From: Modestobacter sp. VKM Ac-2985
Lineage (GTDB): Bacteria > Actinomycetota > Actinomycetes > Mycobacteriales > Geodermatophilaceae
Direction: 5' to 3'
Assembly: GCF_026967925.1 (NCBI RefSeq)
Contig: NZ_JAPVBI010000001.1
Location: 434,001-498,000, forward strand
Length of the DNA stretch: 64,000 nucleotides
A program made the position numbers and the translations under genes. Shown piece by piece: positions 8,436 through 17,892 of this stretch (positions are counted from its first letter, which is position 1; each line of letters begins with the position of its first letter). Under the pieces are notes generated by a model. It was not told the origin of the DNA. It did not search any database and saw only the letters and a program-made list of their open reading frames with translations.

Positions 8436-8897
8436 GTGCTGGGCGAACCGCGGGCGGTCGACCTCGACCCGCTCGACCTGGAGAGCGCGCTGCTGCGCGC
8501 GGCGGTCGGTGACTATGCGGCCGAGGCGGCGGTGCTGCTGCTGGCCGACTCCGGCCACTGGCTGCCCCGGTTGCAGGTGGCCGGCCTGATCACCATCGCG
8601 CTCGACGCGGACGCGACCGACGGTGGGCCGTGGGCGGCCGTCCAGTGGGCCGACCTGGACGGCGCCCTCCGGTCGGGCGTGATCGGTGGCAGCGGTGGGC
8701 AGTTGCGGCTGCTGCGGGCGGCGGCGAGCCTGGCTGAGGGCCAGCCGCTCGACCTGGCCGACCTGACCGCGGGGCTCGACCGCGAGGAGCTGGTCCTCCT
8801 GCTGGCGGCGCTGTCCCACGCGGCCGGCAGCCACGAGCACGACGACGGTGACGGCGCCTCGGCCGGCCCGGTCGTGCCCTGGCCGCTGCGCGACTGA
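8436..8897 (+). CDS. Conserved hypothetical protein
   Basis: 153 residues, mostly helical, with a Leu/Ala-rich character, several acidic patches and a polar His/Asp-rich stretch (SHEHDDGDG) near the C-terminus. No signal peptide or membrane helix. I do not recognise the family. GTG 8436 is chosen over an earlier in-frame start because GGAGGT lies 8 bases upstream and the preceding residues look non-native. It lies 56 bases upstream of the GTPase pair and may be co-transcribed with it. Confidence 0.7.
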   Translation: MLGEPRAVDLDPLDLESALLRAAVGDYAAEAAVLLLADSGHWLPRLQVAGLITIALDADATDGGPWAAVQWADLDGALRSGVIGGSGGQLRLLRAAASLAEGQPLDLADLTAGLDREELVLLLAALSHAAGSHEHDDGDGASAGPVVPWPLRD

Positions 8898-8953
8898 CCG
8901 GACCCGACCCTGCCGAGGGGTGGGCGGTCGGCGTCCCGGGCAAGATCCCCGGC

Positions 8954-10654
8954 ATGACCTCCCCGCCCGGGCTGCCCGACGCCCTGCAGCAGCTGCGCGA
9001 TCAGGTCGCCTCGGCACCGCTCGGCCTGGCCGTCCCCGGCCGGGACACCGCCGCCCGCACCGCCCGCTCGGTCGTCGACCAGGTCGACGACTACCTGCTG
9101 CCCCGCCTGCGCGACCTGGACGCCCCGCTGCTCACCGTGGTCGGTGGCTCGACGGGCGCCGGCAAGTCCACCCTGGTCAACAGCGTGCTCGGCGCCCGGG
9201 TCACCACCCCCGGCGTGCTCCGCCCGACGACCCGCGCCCCGGTGCTGGTCTGCGCCCCCGCCGACCGGGCCGCGTTCGCCGGTGACCGGGTGCTGCCCGG
9301 GCTGACCCGCACCACCGGCGGGGAGGCCGGGCCCGGCGGGCTGCAGCTCGTCGTCTCCGAGTCGCTGCCGGCCGGGCTCGCCCTGGTCGACGCCCCGGAC
9401 GTCGACTCGGTGGTGGAGGCCAACCGCGACCTGGCCGGGCAGCTGCTGGCCGCTGCCGACCTGTGGGTCTTCGTGACGACGGCGGCCCGCTACGCCGACG
9501 CCGTCCCCTGGGACCTGCTGCGCACGGCCCAGGAGCGGGGGACGGCGCTGGCCATCGTGCTGGACCGGGTGCCGCCCGAGGCGGTGGTCGAGGTCGCCGA
9601 CGACCTGGCCGGGATGCTGCGCCGGGCCCGGTTGGAGAGCGCCCGGCTGTTCGTGGTCGAGGAGCGGCCGCTGGCCGACGGCTTCCTGCCCGAGGAGCAG
9701 GTCGCGCCACTGCGTGAGTGGCTGCACGCGCTCGCCGCCGACGCCGAGCAGCGGGCCGCGGTCATCCGGCAGACCCTGGCCGGGGCGCTGGAGAGCCTGC
9801 ACGACCGGGTGGACGTCGTCGTCGCCGGTGTCGTCGACCAGGCAGCCGCCGCCGAGGCGCTGCAGGCCGCCGCGGACGCCTCCTACGCCCGGGCGCGGGC
9901 GGCGATCGACGAGGGGGTCGGCAACGGCAGCCTGCTCCGCGGCGAGGTGCTGGCCCGCTGGCAGGAGTTCGTCGGCACCGGCGAGTGGATGCGCACCCTG
10001 CAGGGCCACGTGGGCCGACTGCGCGACCGGGTCACCGCCGCGTTCACCGGCAGGAGCAACCCGGCCGACGACCTTGCCGGGGCCCTGGAGTCGGGCGTCG
10101 AGCTGCTGCTGCGGGCCGAGGCGGACCGGGCCGCGGAGAAGACGGTCACCAGCTGGCGGACCCTCCCCGGTGGGATCGACCTGCTCGACGGCCGGGAGAC
10201 CGAGCTGGACGGCGTCTCGCCGTCGTTCGCCGGTGCCTCGGCCGACGAGGTCCGGGACTGGCAGGGTGCCGTGCTCGAGCTGGTGCGCAACGAGGGGGCG
10301 GGCAAGCGGTCGCGGGCGCGGCTGCTGTCCTGGGGCGTGAACGGCGCGGGCGCGGTGGTGATGGTCGCCGTCTTCGCGTCCACCGCAGGGCTCTCCGGCG
10401 CGGAGCTGGCTGTCGCCGGCGGCACGACCGCGGTCGGCCAGCGGGTGCTGGAGGCGGTGTTCGGGGACGCGGCCGTGCGCGAGCTGGCCGCCCGGGCACG
10501 GGCCGACCTGGACGCCCGCGCCGACCGGCTGCTGCGCGCCGAGCAGCGCCGCTTCGACGCGCTCCTCGCCGACGTCGCCCCGGCGCCCGGGGCCGACGTC
10601 GAGCTGCGGTCGGCCGCCCAGGCGCTGGCTGCCGCTCGTGGGGCCGGCGCGTGA
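8954..10654 (+). CDS. Dynamin-like GTPase, first of a coupled pair
   Basis: 566-residue P-loop GTPase. The G1 motif is GGSTGAGKST (about residue 65), with PTTRAPVLV as a likely switch I. The G3 position reads DAPDVDS instead of the classic DxxG, and the G4 position reads LDRVP rather than N/TKxD, so nucleotide specificity is unclear. Long helical regions follow, and a weakly hydrophobic stretch near residues 455-500 (GAVVMVAVFASTAGLSGAEL) may touch the membrane. The stop overlaps the start of the second GTPase (GTGA). Paired large GTPases of this kind resemble bacterial dynamin-like proteins in membrane remodelling; no direct evidence for that here. Confidence 0.85.
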   Translation: MTSPPGLPDALQQLRDQVASAPLGLAVPGRDTAARTARSVVDQVDDYLLPRLRDLDAPLLTVVGGSTGAGKSTLVNSVLGARVTTPGVLRPTTRAPVLVCAPADRAAFAGDRVLPGLTRTTGGEAGPGGLQLVVSESLPAGLALVDAPDVDSVVEANRDLAGQLLAAADLWVFVTTAARYADAVPWDLLRTAQERGTALAIVLDRVPPEAVVEVADDLAGMLRRARLESARLFVVEERPLADGFLPEEQVAPLREWLHALAADAEQRAAVIRQTLAGALESLHDRVDVVVAGVVDQAAAAEALQAAADASYARARAAIDEGVGNGSLLRGEVLARWQEFVGTGEWMRTLQGHVGRLRDRVTAAFTGRSNPADDLAGALESGVELLLRAEADRAAEKTVTSWRTLPGGIDLLDGRETELDGVSPSFAGASADEVRDWQGAVLELVRNEGAGKRSRARLLSWGVNGAGAVVMVAVFASTAGLSGAELAVAGGTTAVGQRVLEAVFGDAAVRELAARARADLDARADRLLRAEQRRFDALLADVAPAPGADVELRSAAQALAAARGAGA

Positions 10655-12243
10655 GGCTCGGACGGCGCAGCGACCTGTCCCTGACCGATCGGCTGGCCGC
10701 ACTGCGCGAGGCCGTCGAGGTCGCCGAGGAGCGGCTGGAGGTGCCCGAGGTCGGTGACGCCCGTGCCCTGCTGGCCAAGGCCGGCGCCCGGGAGGCGCTC
10801 GGTGACGCCACCGTCGTGGCGCTCGCCGGGGCGACCGGCAGCGGGAAGTCCACCTTGTTCAACGCGCTCAGCGGCAGCGAGGTGAGCACCCCGGGCGTGC
10901 GCCGGCCGACGACCGGGGTGGCGCACGCCAGCGTCTGGGGGGACCACGGGTCCGACCGGCTGCTGGACTGGCTGCAGGTGCCCCGCCGGCACCGGGTCGA
11001 GGCGGGTGACCCAGCGCTGGACGGGCTGGTGCTGCTCGACCTGCCCGACCACGACAGCGTCCGGCTGGAGAACCGGCTGGAGGTCGACCGGCTGGTGGAG
11101 CTGGTCGACGTGCTGGTGTGGGTGCTCGACCCGCAGAAGTACGCCGACGCCGCGGTGCACTCGCAGTACCTGGCGCCGCTGGCCGGGCACGCGGGCGTGC
11201 TGGTCGTGGTGCTGAACCAGGTGGACCGGCTCGATGAGCCGGCCGCCCGCGCCTGCCTGGCCGACCTGCGGGGGCTGCTGGACCGGGAGGGCCTCTCGGC
11301 GACCCCGGTGCTGCCCACTGCGGCCCGTACCGGTGCCGGCCTGCCCGAGCTGCGGGCCGAGCTGGGCCGCCGGGTGGCCGCCCGTCGGGCGGCGACCGAT
11401 CGGCTGGCCGCCGACGCCCGTGCCGCGGCGGGTGCGCTCGCCCAGCACTGCGCGCCCGACGCCGGCCCCGACCGCAGCCGGGACCCCGACGAGTGGGCCG
11501 GGCTGACCGAGGCGCTCGCCGACGCAGCCGGGGTGCCGGCCGTGGTCGGCGCCGTGGAGCGCTCGGCCCGCCGCCGCGGTGCCGCGCACACCGGGTGGCC
11601 GGTGCTGCGCTGGATGGGCAAGCTCCGGGCCGACCCGCTGGGCCGGCTGCACCTGGGCAACGAGGCGGCGCGCAGCTCGCTGCCCCCGGCCGGCGCGGTG
11701 CAGCAGGCCGCGCTCGTCGCGGCGCTGCGCCGGGCACGGGACGCCGCGGGGCAGGGGCTGCCGCAGGCCTGGCGGGACGAGCTGCGCCGCACCGCCGAGT
11801 TCTCCGAGGAGCGGCTGGCCGACCGGCTGGACCGAGCGGTCACCGGCACCGACCTCGGCCCGGACCGCACACCGCTGTGGCAGCGGGCCGTCGGCGGGTT
11901 GCAGTGGCTGCTCGTGCTGGCCGCGCTGGCCGGGGCGCTGTGGCTGCTCGGCCTCGTCGGCCTGGGGCTGCTCCAGCTGGACGACGTCGTCCCGCTGCCC
12001 CGGGTGGAGGGCATCCCGCTGCCGACGCTGCTGCTGGCCGGCGGCCTGCTCGCCGGCCTGTTGCTGGCGCTGCTGGCCCGGCCCCTGGTGCACGCCGGCG
12101 CGCGGAGACGAGCCAGACAGGTGCGGCGGCGGCTGCTGGACCGGGTCGGTGAGGTGACCGACGAGGAGGTGGTCGGGCCGCTCACCGAGGCGCGCGAGGA
12201 CCACTCCCGGTTCTGCGCGGCGGTGACCCGCGCCGGCAGCTGA
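10651..12243 (+). CDS. Dynamin/YfjP-like GTPase with two C-terminal membrane helices, second of the pair
   Basis: 530-residue GTPase. G1 is GATGSGKSTLFNALSG, G2 is RRPTTGVAHA, G3 is LLDLPDHDSV (DxxD rather than DxxG), G4 is NQVDRLD and G5 is PTAARTGAG. Two strong membrane helices (about residues 418-440 and 455-478) and a basic tail follow a helical middle part, a layout that anchors the GTPase to the inner membrane face. Starts with a GTG overlapping the previous stop, so the two proteins are probably made in equal amounts and act together. A strong hairpin follows the stop. Confidence 0.87.
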   Translation: MRLGRRSDLSLTDRLAALREAVEVAEERLEVPEVGDARALLAKAGAREALGDATVVALAGATGSGKSTLFNALSGSEVSTPGVRRPTTGVAHASVWGDHGSDRLLDWLQVPRRHRVEAGDPALDGLVLLDLPDHDSVRLENRLEVDRLVELVDVLVWVLDPQKYADAAVHSQYLAPLAGHAGVLVVVLNQVDRLDEPAARACLADLRGLLDREGLSATPVLPTAARTGAGLPELRAELGRRVAARRAATDRLAADARAAAGALAQHCAPDAGPDRSRDPDEWAGLTEALADAAGVPAVVGAVERSARRRGAAHTGWPVLRWMGKLRADPLGRLHLGNEAARSSLPPAGAVQQAALVAALRRARDAAGQGLPQAWRDELRRTAEFSEERLADRLDRAVTGTDLGPDRTPLWQRAVGGLQWLLVLAALAGALWLLGLVGLGLLQLDDVVPLPRVEGIPLPTLLLAGGLLAGLLLALLARPLVHAGARRRARQVRRRLLDRVGEVTDEEVVGPLTEAREDHSRFCAAVTRAGS

Positions 12244-12260
12244 ACCGAGGTCTCTCCCAC

Positions 12261-12305
12261 GCAGCTCGTGCTCTGCTCACTCCTGGTGAGCAGAGCACAA
12301 GCTGC
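12261..12305. terminator. Strong hairpin, likely bidirectional terminator (GCTCGTGCTCTGCTCAC family, copy A)
   Basis: A 20-bp stem (12261-12280 with 12286-12305, one mismatch) with a 5-base loop. Lies between the convergent GTPase and MFS stops. The inner 17 bp of the stem recur almost identically at 36700-36738. Confidence 0.8.
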
Positions 12306-12317
12306 GCAGGAGGGTGG

Positions 12318-13580
12318 TCACCGCTGGTCGAGCGCGGCGGCGGGAGCCCGGTGCACGGACTCCGGGACGGGCGCGGCGGGACGGCGGGCGTGCAGGGTCA
12401 GGCCGACCACCGCCAGCAGGGCCAGCACGATGACGGTCACGCCGTAGACCAGCGCCGTCCGCTCCAGCCCGACGAACCCGGCCGCCACCCCGGCGGCGAT
12501 CGCCGGGACGCTGAATGCCAGGTAGCTGGCGGTGAAGACCGCGGACAGCAGCGCGGCCCGCTGCCCGGGGGCGACGCCCTGGGTGACGGTGGCCATCGCG
12601 CCGAGGAACGCCGCCCCGAAGCCGAAGCCGGAGACGACCGCGGCGACGAAGAACAGCGGCAGCGAGCCGGCGGTCAGCGCGGCCACGGTGCCGGCCACCC
12701 CGACGGCGAAGACCAGGGCGCCGGCGACCATCGACCGGGCCGGCGCCACGGTGCGCATCGACAGCGAGCCGACCAGGCCGGTGCCGTTGAGCGCGAGGAT
12801 GACCAGGCTGCCCACCACGTGGTCCTGCACGCCGAAGACGCCGGCCACCAGCGACGGGCCGAGCGAGGCGTAGAGCCCGCCCAACGCCCAGGTGGCGACC
12901 AGGCAGGGCAGGACGACGACGAACGCGCGGCGCTGCGAGGCGGGCACCTGCACGCTGGGCCGCAGCGACCGCACCGCGCCGGGCAGCCGGGGGGAGGACT
13001 CCGGCAGGAACACCCACACCCCGGCGGCGGCGGCCACGCACAGCACGGTGAGCGCGCCGAAGACCCAGCTGGTCGGTGCGGGCAGGAACTCGACCGCCAG
13101 CCCGGCGCTCACCGCACCGACCGAGAGCCCCACTGCGGGGGACGCCGAGTTGACCAGGGCGCCCAGCGGCCGGTCCGGGCGCTGCAGGTCCAGCAGCGCC
13201 GCGCCGAACGCGCCGGTCAGCGCCCCGGTGGCCAGCCCCTGGACGATGCGGGCCAGCAGCAGCCACCCCACCCCGTCGGCGGTCAGGAACAGCACCATCG
13301 AGACGGCCTCGAGCAGCAGCGCGGCGGCGAGCACCGGGCGGCGGCCCACGTGGTCCGACAACGCCCCGACCACCAGCAGCGACAGCAGCAGGGCGAAGGC
13401 GTAGACGCCGAAGACGACGGTGATCAGGCCCGAACCGAAGCCGAACTCCTCGGCGTAGACCCGGTAGAGCGGTGAGGGCACCCCGGAGGCGGCGAGCATC
13501 AGGGTCAGCAGCACCGCCACCGACCAGAAGGCGGCGGGCCGCGCGAGCTCACGACGTGGCACGACGGTTGTCAAGGCCAT
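12318..13580 (-). CDS. MFS transporter, 12 predicted helices
   Basis: 420-residue membrane protein of the major facilitator family. The loop-2/3 signature is GALSDHVGRRPVL, and helix 4 has ARIVQGLATGAL, as in drug/sugar efflux members. Twelve hydrophobic segments can be counted. The frame is open to 13601, but ATG 13580 (MALTTVV) gives a normal N-terminus, and the extra codons fall in the palindrome. Substrate unknown. It follows cobIJ on the same strand after a perfect palindrome, so it may be separately transcribed. Confidence 0.87.
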   Translation of the reverse strand: MALTTVVPRRELARPAAFWSVAVLLTLMLAASGVPSPLYRVYAEEFGFGSGLITVVFGVYAFALLLSLLVVGALSDHVGRRPVLAAALLLEAVSMVLFLTADGVGWLLLARIVQGLATGALTGAFGAALLDLQRPDRPLGALVNSASPAVGLSVGAVSAGLAVEFLPAPTSWVFGALTVLCVAAAAGVWVFLPESSPRLPGAVRSLRPSVQVPASQRRAFVVVLPCLVATWALGGLYASLGPSLVAGVFGVQDHVVGSLVILALNGTGLVGSLSMRTVAPARSMVAGALVFAVGVAGTVAALTAGSLPLFFVAAVVSGFGFGAAFLGAMATVTQGVAPGQRAALLSAVFTASYLAFSVPAIAAGVAAGFVGLERTALVYGVTVIVLALLAVVGLTLHARRPAAPVPESVHRAPAAALDQR

Positions 13581-13600
13581 CGACGTCCCGTCCCTTCCCA

Positions 13601-13632
13601 CCGAGGGCAGAAATGGCCATTTCTGCCCTCGG
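13601..13632. repeat. Perfect 32-bp palindrome between cobIJ and the MFS gene
   Basis: Each 16-base half reads CCGAGGGCAGAAATGG inward, with no loop, four bases after the cobIJ stop. It could act as a terminator or be a palindromic repeat. Its centre AAATGGCCATTT is shared, slightly changed, with 15144-15167 at the other end of cobIJ. Confidence 0.75.
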
Positions 13633-13635
13633 GCG

Positions 13636-15171
13636 TCACCCGGGGTAGCGGCGGGAGGTGTAGACCTGGCCGGACGGCGTCACCCGGGTCTGGGTGGAGC
13701 CGATCATCACCAGGCAGCGCATGTCGACCATCTCGGGGTCGAACTCGCCGAGGGTGGTCACGGTGACCGACTCCTCCGCACCGCCGACGTCCCGGCCGAT
13801 GACGACGACGGTCTCCGGCTTCCTGACCTCCAGCAGCGCCTGGTGCGCCTCGCCCAGCTGGTGCGGCCGGGCCTTCGAGCGCGGGTTGTAGAGCGCGATC
13901 ACCAGGTCGGCGGCGGCCGCGTGCCGCAGCCGGTCGAGCACGACCTCCCACGGCTTGAGGACGTCGGACAGCGAGAGGATCGCGAAGTCGTGCCCGAGCG
14001 GCGCCCCCACGCGGGAGGCCACCGCCTGCGCGGCGGTGAGCCCGGGCAGCACCCGCACCTCCACGTCGGGGAAGTCCTCCGCCGCCACCTCGAGCACCGC
14101 GGCGGCCATCGCGAACACGCCGGGGTCGCCGCTGGAGACGACCGCCACCCGCCGTCCGGACTGCGCCAGCCGCAGCGCCGCCGCCGCCCGCTCGGCCTCC
14201 ACCCGGTTGTCGCTGGGGTGCCGGGTCTGCCGGGGGTTGACCTCCACCCGGTCCAGGTAGGGGCCGTAGCCGACCAGGTCGTCGGCGCGGGCCAGCGCCT
14301 CGGCGGCCTCCGGTGTCGTCCAGCTGCGCTGCCCGGGGCCCAGGCCGACGACCACGACGTCACCGCGTCGGGGCCCGTCGTCCTCGGCCCGTTCGGGGTG
14401 GTTGCCCGGCCCGGTGAGCTCGCTGGGCAGCAGGGCGAGCGAGAAGTACGGGACGGTGGCCGGGTCGACGTCGGCGAGCGGCTCGACCCGCTGCCGGTCG
14501 GTGGTGGCCCGCTCCACGTACCAGGCGCGGTCCAGCACGCCGGCGGCGTCGAACGCCTCGCGCACGTTGGTGAAGGTGCGGCCCAGCTTCATCACCGCAG
14601 CCGAGTCGGTGGTCGACAGCCACTCGGCGAGCTCGTCGGTGGGCAGCGTGCCGGGCAGCACGGTGAGCACCTCGTCCCGCTCCACCAGAGGCCGGCCGAG
14701 CACCGCAGCCGCACCGCTCACGCTGGTGACACCGGGGACGACCTCGGTGGGGTACCGGTGGGCCAGCCGCTTGTGCATGTGCATGTACGACCCGTAGAAG
14801 AACGGGTCGCCCTCGGCGAGGACGACGACGTCGCGGCCGGCGTCCAGGTGCGCTGCCAGCCGGGCGGCGGCGGCCTCGTAGAACTCGTCGATCGCCCCCT
14901 GGTAGCCGCCGGGGTGCGCGGTGGTCTCGGTGGTCACCGGGTAGACCAGCAGCTCCTCGACCTGGCCCTCGCGCAGGTAGGGCGCGGCCAGCCCGCGCGC
15001 GACCGAGCGGCCGTGCTGGGCGGCGTGGAAGGCGACGACGTCGGCCGCGCCGATCAGCCGGGCGGCCTTGACCGTCACCAGTTCCGGGTCCCCGGGCCCC
15101 AGCCCGACCCCGTACAGCCGCCCGGTCACCGGTGCCCCCCCGTCCACCAGAATGGCCATCTTGGTGGTCAT
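13636..15171 (-). CDS. cobIJ: CobI-CobJ fusion: precorrin-2 C20-methyltransferase / precorrin-3B C17-methyltransferase
   Basis: 511-residue fusion of two tetrapyrrole methylases acting before and after CobG. The CobI half (about 1-245) has [36 protein letters not shown] and [14 protein letters not shown] linker rich in acidic residues leads to the CobJ half (about 270-511) with [21 protein letters not shown] and LYNPRSKAR. CobJ performs the ring contraction step together with C17 methylation. CobIJ fusions are known in other actinobacteria. ATG 15171 overlaps the cobH stop (ATGA); a second ATG at 15159 is possible. Last gene of the cobG-cobH-cobIJ operon. Confidence 0.95.
   Translation of the reverse strand: MTTKMAILVDGGAPVTGRLYGVGLGPGDPELVTVKAARLIGAADVVAFHAAQHGRSVARGLAAPYLREGQVEELLVYPVTTETTAHPGGYQGAIDEFYEAAAARLAAHLDAGRDVVVLAEGDPFFYGSYMHMHKRLAHRYPTEVVPGVTSVSGAAAVLGRPLVERDEVLTVLPGTLPTDELAEWLSTTDSAAVMKLGRTFTNVREAFDAAGVLDRAWYVERATTDRQRVEPLADVDPATVPYFSLALLPSELTGPGNHPERAEDDGPRRGDVVVVGLGPGQRSWTTPEAAEALARADDLVGYGPYLDRVEVNPRQTRHPSDNRVEAERAAAALRLAQSGRRVAVVSSGDPGVFAMAAAVLEVAAEDFPDVEVRVLPGLTAAQAVASRVGAPLGHDFAILSLSDVLKPWEVVLDRLRHAAAADLVIALYNPRSKARPHQLGEAHQALLEVRKPETVVVIGRDVGGAEESVTVTTLGEFDPEMVDMRCLVMIGSTQTRVTPSGQVYTSRRYPG
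15144..15167. repeat. Imperfect 24-bp palindrome at the cobIJ start
   Basis: Pairs CCACCAGAATGG with CCATCTTGGTGG (two mismatches). The centre AATGGCCAT matches that of the perfect palindrome at 13601-13632. It overlaps the first codons of cobIJ, so it may be chance or translational control. Confidence 0.35.
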
Positions 15172-15788
15172 TCGGCGGTGCTCGCGAGCGCGTTGACCGC
15201 GGCGGCGGTGATCGCGCTGCCGCCCCGGCGGCCGCGGACGGCGAGGAACTCCAGGTCGGCGGCGGCCAGCGCCTCCTTGGACTCGACCGCGCCGATGAAG
15301 CCCACCGGGATGCCGATGACGGCGGCCGGCCGCGGGGCGCCGTCGCGGACCATCTCCAGCAGGTGGAACAGCGCGGTCGGGGCGTTGCCGATCGCGACGA
15401 CGGCGCCGTCCAGCCGGTCGCCCCACAGGTGCATCGCCGCTGCGGTGCGGGTGGTGCCCATCTCCCGGGCCAGGTCGGGGGTGCGCGGGTCGTTGAGGGT
15501 GCAGACGACCTCGTTGAACGCCGGCAGTCGCTTGCGGGTCACCCCGGAGGCGACCATCTGGGAGTCGCACAGCACCGGGGCGCCGGACTCCAGCGCCTTG
15601 CGGCCGACCCGGACGACGTCGGGGGAGAAGGCCACGTCGGCGGCCAGGTCGACCTGCCCGCAGGCGTGGATCATCCGGACCGCGACCTGGGCGACGTCCT
15701 CGGGAAGGCCGGACAGGTCGGCCTCGGCCCGGATCATGGCGAAGGACTGCCGGTAGATCTCGGCGCCGTCGTGCTCGTAGGAGTACAT
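15168..15788 (-). CDS. cobH: Precorrin-8X methylmutase CobH/CbiC
   Basis: Moves the methyl group from C11 to C12, converting precorrin-8X to hydrogenobyrinic acid. 206 residues, usual for the family. Signatures: the N-terminal [34 protein letters not shown], which contains the catalytic His; [18 protein letters not shown]; and [14 protein letters not shown]. The ATG at 15788 overlaps the cobG stop by one base (TGATG), and the stop overlaps cobIJ, so the three genes form a tight translational unit. Confidence 0.95.
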   Translation of the reverse strand: MYSYEHDGAEIYRQSFAMIRAEADLSGLPEDVAQVAVRMIHACGQVDLAADVAFSPDVVRVGRKALESGAPVLCDSQMVASGVTRKRLPAFNEVVCTLNDPRTPDLAREMGTTRTAAAMHLWGDRLDGAVVAIGNAPTALFHLLEMVRDGAPRPAAVIGIPVGFIGAVESKEALAAADLEFLAVRGRRGGSAITAAAVNALASTAE

Positions 15789-16981
15789 CAGTCCTCTTCG
15801 ATCCGGAGTTCGTAGCCGGACGGTGTCGCGACGACGTCGACGACCCCGCCCTGCGGTCGGCCGCAGCGGCGTTCGCAGCCGGCCCAGTGCTGTCGGGCGC
15901 CACCGGCGGGCAGCGTCCGGGTGGAGACGGCGGTGACGGCGTCGGCGCGGACGTCGGCCAGCGACTTGGCGCAGCCCGGGCGGCCGGCGCAGGTGGTCAC
16001 CTGCAGCCAGGGGCTCGCCTCGTCGAACACCATGCCGGTGCGGAACAGGTCGACGGCGGCGTCGTCCACGGCGTCCTCGGCCAGGTCGGGCACGACCACG
16101 CTGCGCCACGGGGTCAGCTGCACCTCGTCGGCGAGCCGGGCGAGGAGGTCGGCCTGGTCGGCGGTCAGCCGGCCCAGCGGGACGACGCCGATCAGCGCCG
16201 TCCGGCCGTCGAGCTGCGTCGCCGCCCCGACCGGCCCCACCACCGCCGCCCCCGGCACCTCCACCGAGGGGCCGGAGTCGCGACCTCGGCCCCTGAGGCG
16301 GGTGGCGACGCGGGTGGGGCCGTCGGCGAGCTCGGCCAGCCGCCAGGCGGTCGAGCCCTGGACGGTGCGCTCGGCGAGGAAGGCGCGGGTGGCGTCCAGG
16401 GCGAGGGCGACCGCGTCGTCCGGGGCACAGCGCAGGCCGGAGTCCGCGCCGCCGAGCAGCAGGGCCACCGAGTCGGCGGACAGCGCCAGCAGGCCGACGT
16501 CCCCGCCGAGACCGGCGACGTCGCCCCGCCCGTCGTCCAGGGTCAGCAGGAAGCGGCCGGGCAGCTCGGCCAGCGCCGGGTCGGCGCGCAGCCCGGCGTC
16601 GAAGGCACCGACCCACGGCCGGACGTCGACGTGCCCGCCGGGGGTGCGCCCGGACAGCGTGCTGGCCAGCACGTTGCGCACCCGCTCGTGCGTGGCGCTG
16701 GGCAGCAGGCCGGCGGCGGCCAGCCGGTCGCCCAGCTCGGCCTCCGCGCCGGCCGGCAGCCCGCGCAGCTGCACGTTGCCCCGGCTGGTCAGCTCCAGGT
16801 GCCCGTTCCCGAGCTCACGGGCAGCCGCCGCGAGCGTCTGCAGCTGCTCGGCGCCGATCGCCCCGCCCGGCACCCGGACGCGGGCCAGCCCGCCGTCGGC
16901 GGCGGCGTGGGTCTGCAGCGCGCCGGGGCAGGCGTCGGCGCGCTCGCGCGGAGCGGGGAGGGAGGTCCCGGGGAAAGACAT
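15788..16981 (-). CDS. cobG: Precorrin-3B synthase CobG
   Basis: Oxygen-dependent monooxygenase of the aerobic cobalamin route that hydroxylates precorrin-3A and forms the lactone. The 397-residue protein has the nitrite/sulfite-reductase-like ferredoxin half-domain layout. The N-terminal half holds [17 protein letters not shown]. The C-terminal cysteines TCAGRPGC and GCERRC (C-x5-C, C-x3-C) are expected to bind a [4Fe-4S] cluster. It is shorter than some homologues but holds both halves. First gene of the cobG-cobH-cobIJ operon, preceded by a hairpin that separates it from the DUF4383 gene. Confidence 0.92.
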   Translation of the reverse strand: MSFPGTSLPAPRERADACPGALQTHAAADGGLARVRVPGGAIGAEQLQTLAAAARELGNGHLELTSRGNVQLRGLPAGAEAELGDRLAAAGLLPSATHERVRNVLASTLSGRTPGGHVDVRPWVGAFDAGLRADPALAELPGRFLLTLDDGRGDVAGLGGDVGLLALSADSVALLLGGADSGLRCAPDDAVALALDATRAFLAERTVQGSTAWRLAELADGPTRVATRLRGRGRDSGPSVEVPGAAVVGPVGAATQLDGRTALIGVVPLGRLTADQADLLARLADEVQLTPWRSVVVPDLAEDAVDDAAVDLFRTGMVFDEASPWLQVTTCAGRPGCAKSLADVRADAVTAVSTRTLPAGGARQHWAGCERRCGRPQGGVVDVVATPSGYELRIEED

Positions 16982-17002
16982 GGCGACCGCGAGGCTACTT
17001 CC

Positions 17003-17030
17003 CGACGGCCCCGCCGCACCGGGGCCGTCG
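17003..17030 (-). terminator. Hairpin terminator between the DUF4383 gene and cobG
   Basis: A perfect 10-bp GC-rich stem (17003-17012 with 17021-17030) with an 8-base loop. It lies after the DUF4383 stop and before the cobG start, both on the minus strand. No clear U-tract. Confidence 0.55.
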
Positions 17031-17046
17031 AGCCCGCCCCACCGGC

Positions 17047-17760
17047 TCAGGTCAGCGACGTCCGGTCGAAGGACATCCAGACGCGCCGGCGGTCGGCCCG
17101 GGTGCGCACCTTCGCCATCGCGTCCACCCGGCGCTGCTGCTCGGCGGTGGCGCGGTGCTCGACGACGGCGAGCTCGGCCTCCCGCATGTCGTGCTCGGCC
17201 GCCGCCTCCTCCGGGGTCTGCGGCAGCTGCGGGTCGAGGTCCTCGGGGGAGACCTCCGGGCCGGTGTCCTCCTTGTACGGGCTGTCGTCCGGCAGGTTGC
17301 CGCTGACCCGGCCGTAGGCGCCCAGCGTCAGCAGCACCAGGCCGGCGCCGATGGAGAAGATGACGTTGGCCATCGAGAACGCCAGCAGGTTGTACTCCGT
17401 CTCCAGCACGGCCAGGTTGGCCAGCGCGGAGATCAGGAACAGGATGCCGAGCACCAGCATCGTGTTCGACGCCGCGCGCGGCCCGAGGAACGCGGTGACG
17501 ACCAGCACCAGCGCGGTGACCACCGAGATCGTGGAGAGCAGGCCGTTGGAGGACAGGCCGGCCACCTCGCCGCCGTCGGTGGAGAAGTAGGCCAGCCCGT
17601 CGGCGAAGCCGAGCAGGCCGAAGGTGAGCAGGATCAGGGCGACCACCACCGCGCCGACGCGCTGCACGGTGTAGACCACCGACCCGCCGCCCTCGTCGGT
17701 CTGGTTCGCGTCGCCCGACCGGTTCGGCCGACGGTGTCGCAGGTTCTCGCGCACGCCCAT
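17047..17760 (-). CDS. DUF4383 family membrane protein
   Basis: 237 residues. Four hydrophobic helices (about 35-58, 75-98, 105-123 and 128-150) with the motif LLGFADGL in the first and GVRENLRHRR before it match the actinobacterial DUF4383 family, of unknown function. The acidic and Gln/Glu-rich C-terminal third is cytoplasmic and likely helical, ending in a basic stretch. ATG 17760. It diverges from the TPR gene at 17893. Confidence 0.85.
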   Translation of the reverse strand: MGVRENLRHRRPNRSGDANQTDEGGGSVVYTVQRVGAVVVALILLTFGLLGFADGLAYFSTDGGEVAGLSSNGLLSTISVVTALVLVVTAFLGPRAASNTMLVLGILFLISALANLAVLETEYNLLAFSMANVIFSIGAGLVLLTLGAYGRVSGNLPDDSPYKEDTGPEVSPEDLDPQLPQTPEEAAAEHDMREAELAVVEHRATAEQQRRVDAMAKVRTRADRRRVWMSFDRTSLT

Positions 17761-17892
17761 GGTTGCCTCCGTCGTGTGGATGACCAGACGTCGGTGCTTC
17801 GTCGGCGACGGCCCGGACGGATGCGCGGTGTGCTCGACACGCCGGGAAGAGTCCAGGGGACGGCGCCGTTGGCAGCCCGTGGAAGGAGCGTC

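Noticed and set aside
13636-15171. CobI-CobJ fusion as a frameshift or assembly artefact
   Set aside because: The frame is continuous with a plausible linker, and the same fusion is established in other actinobacteria.
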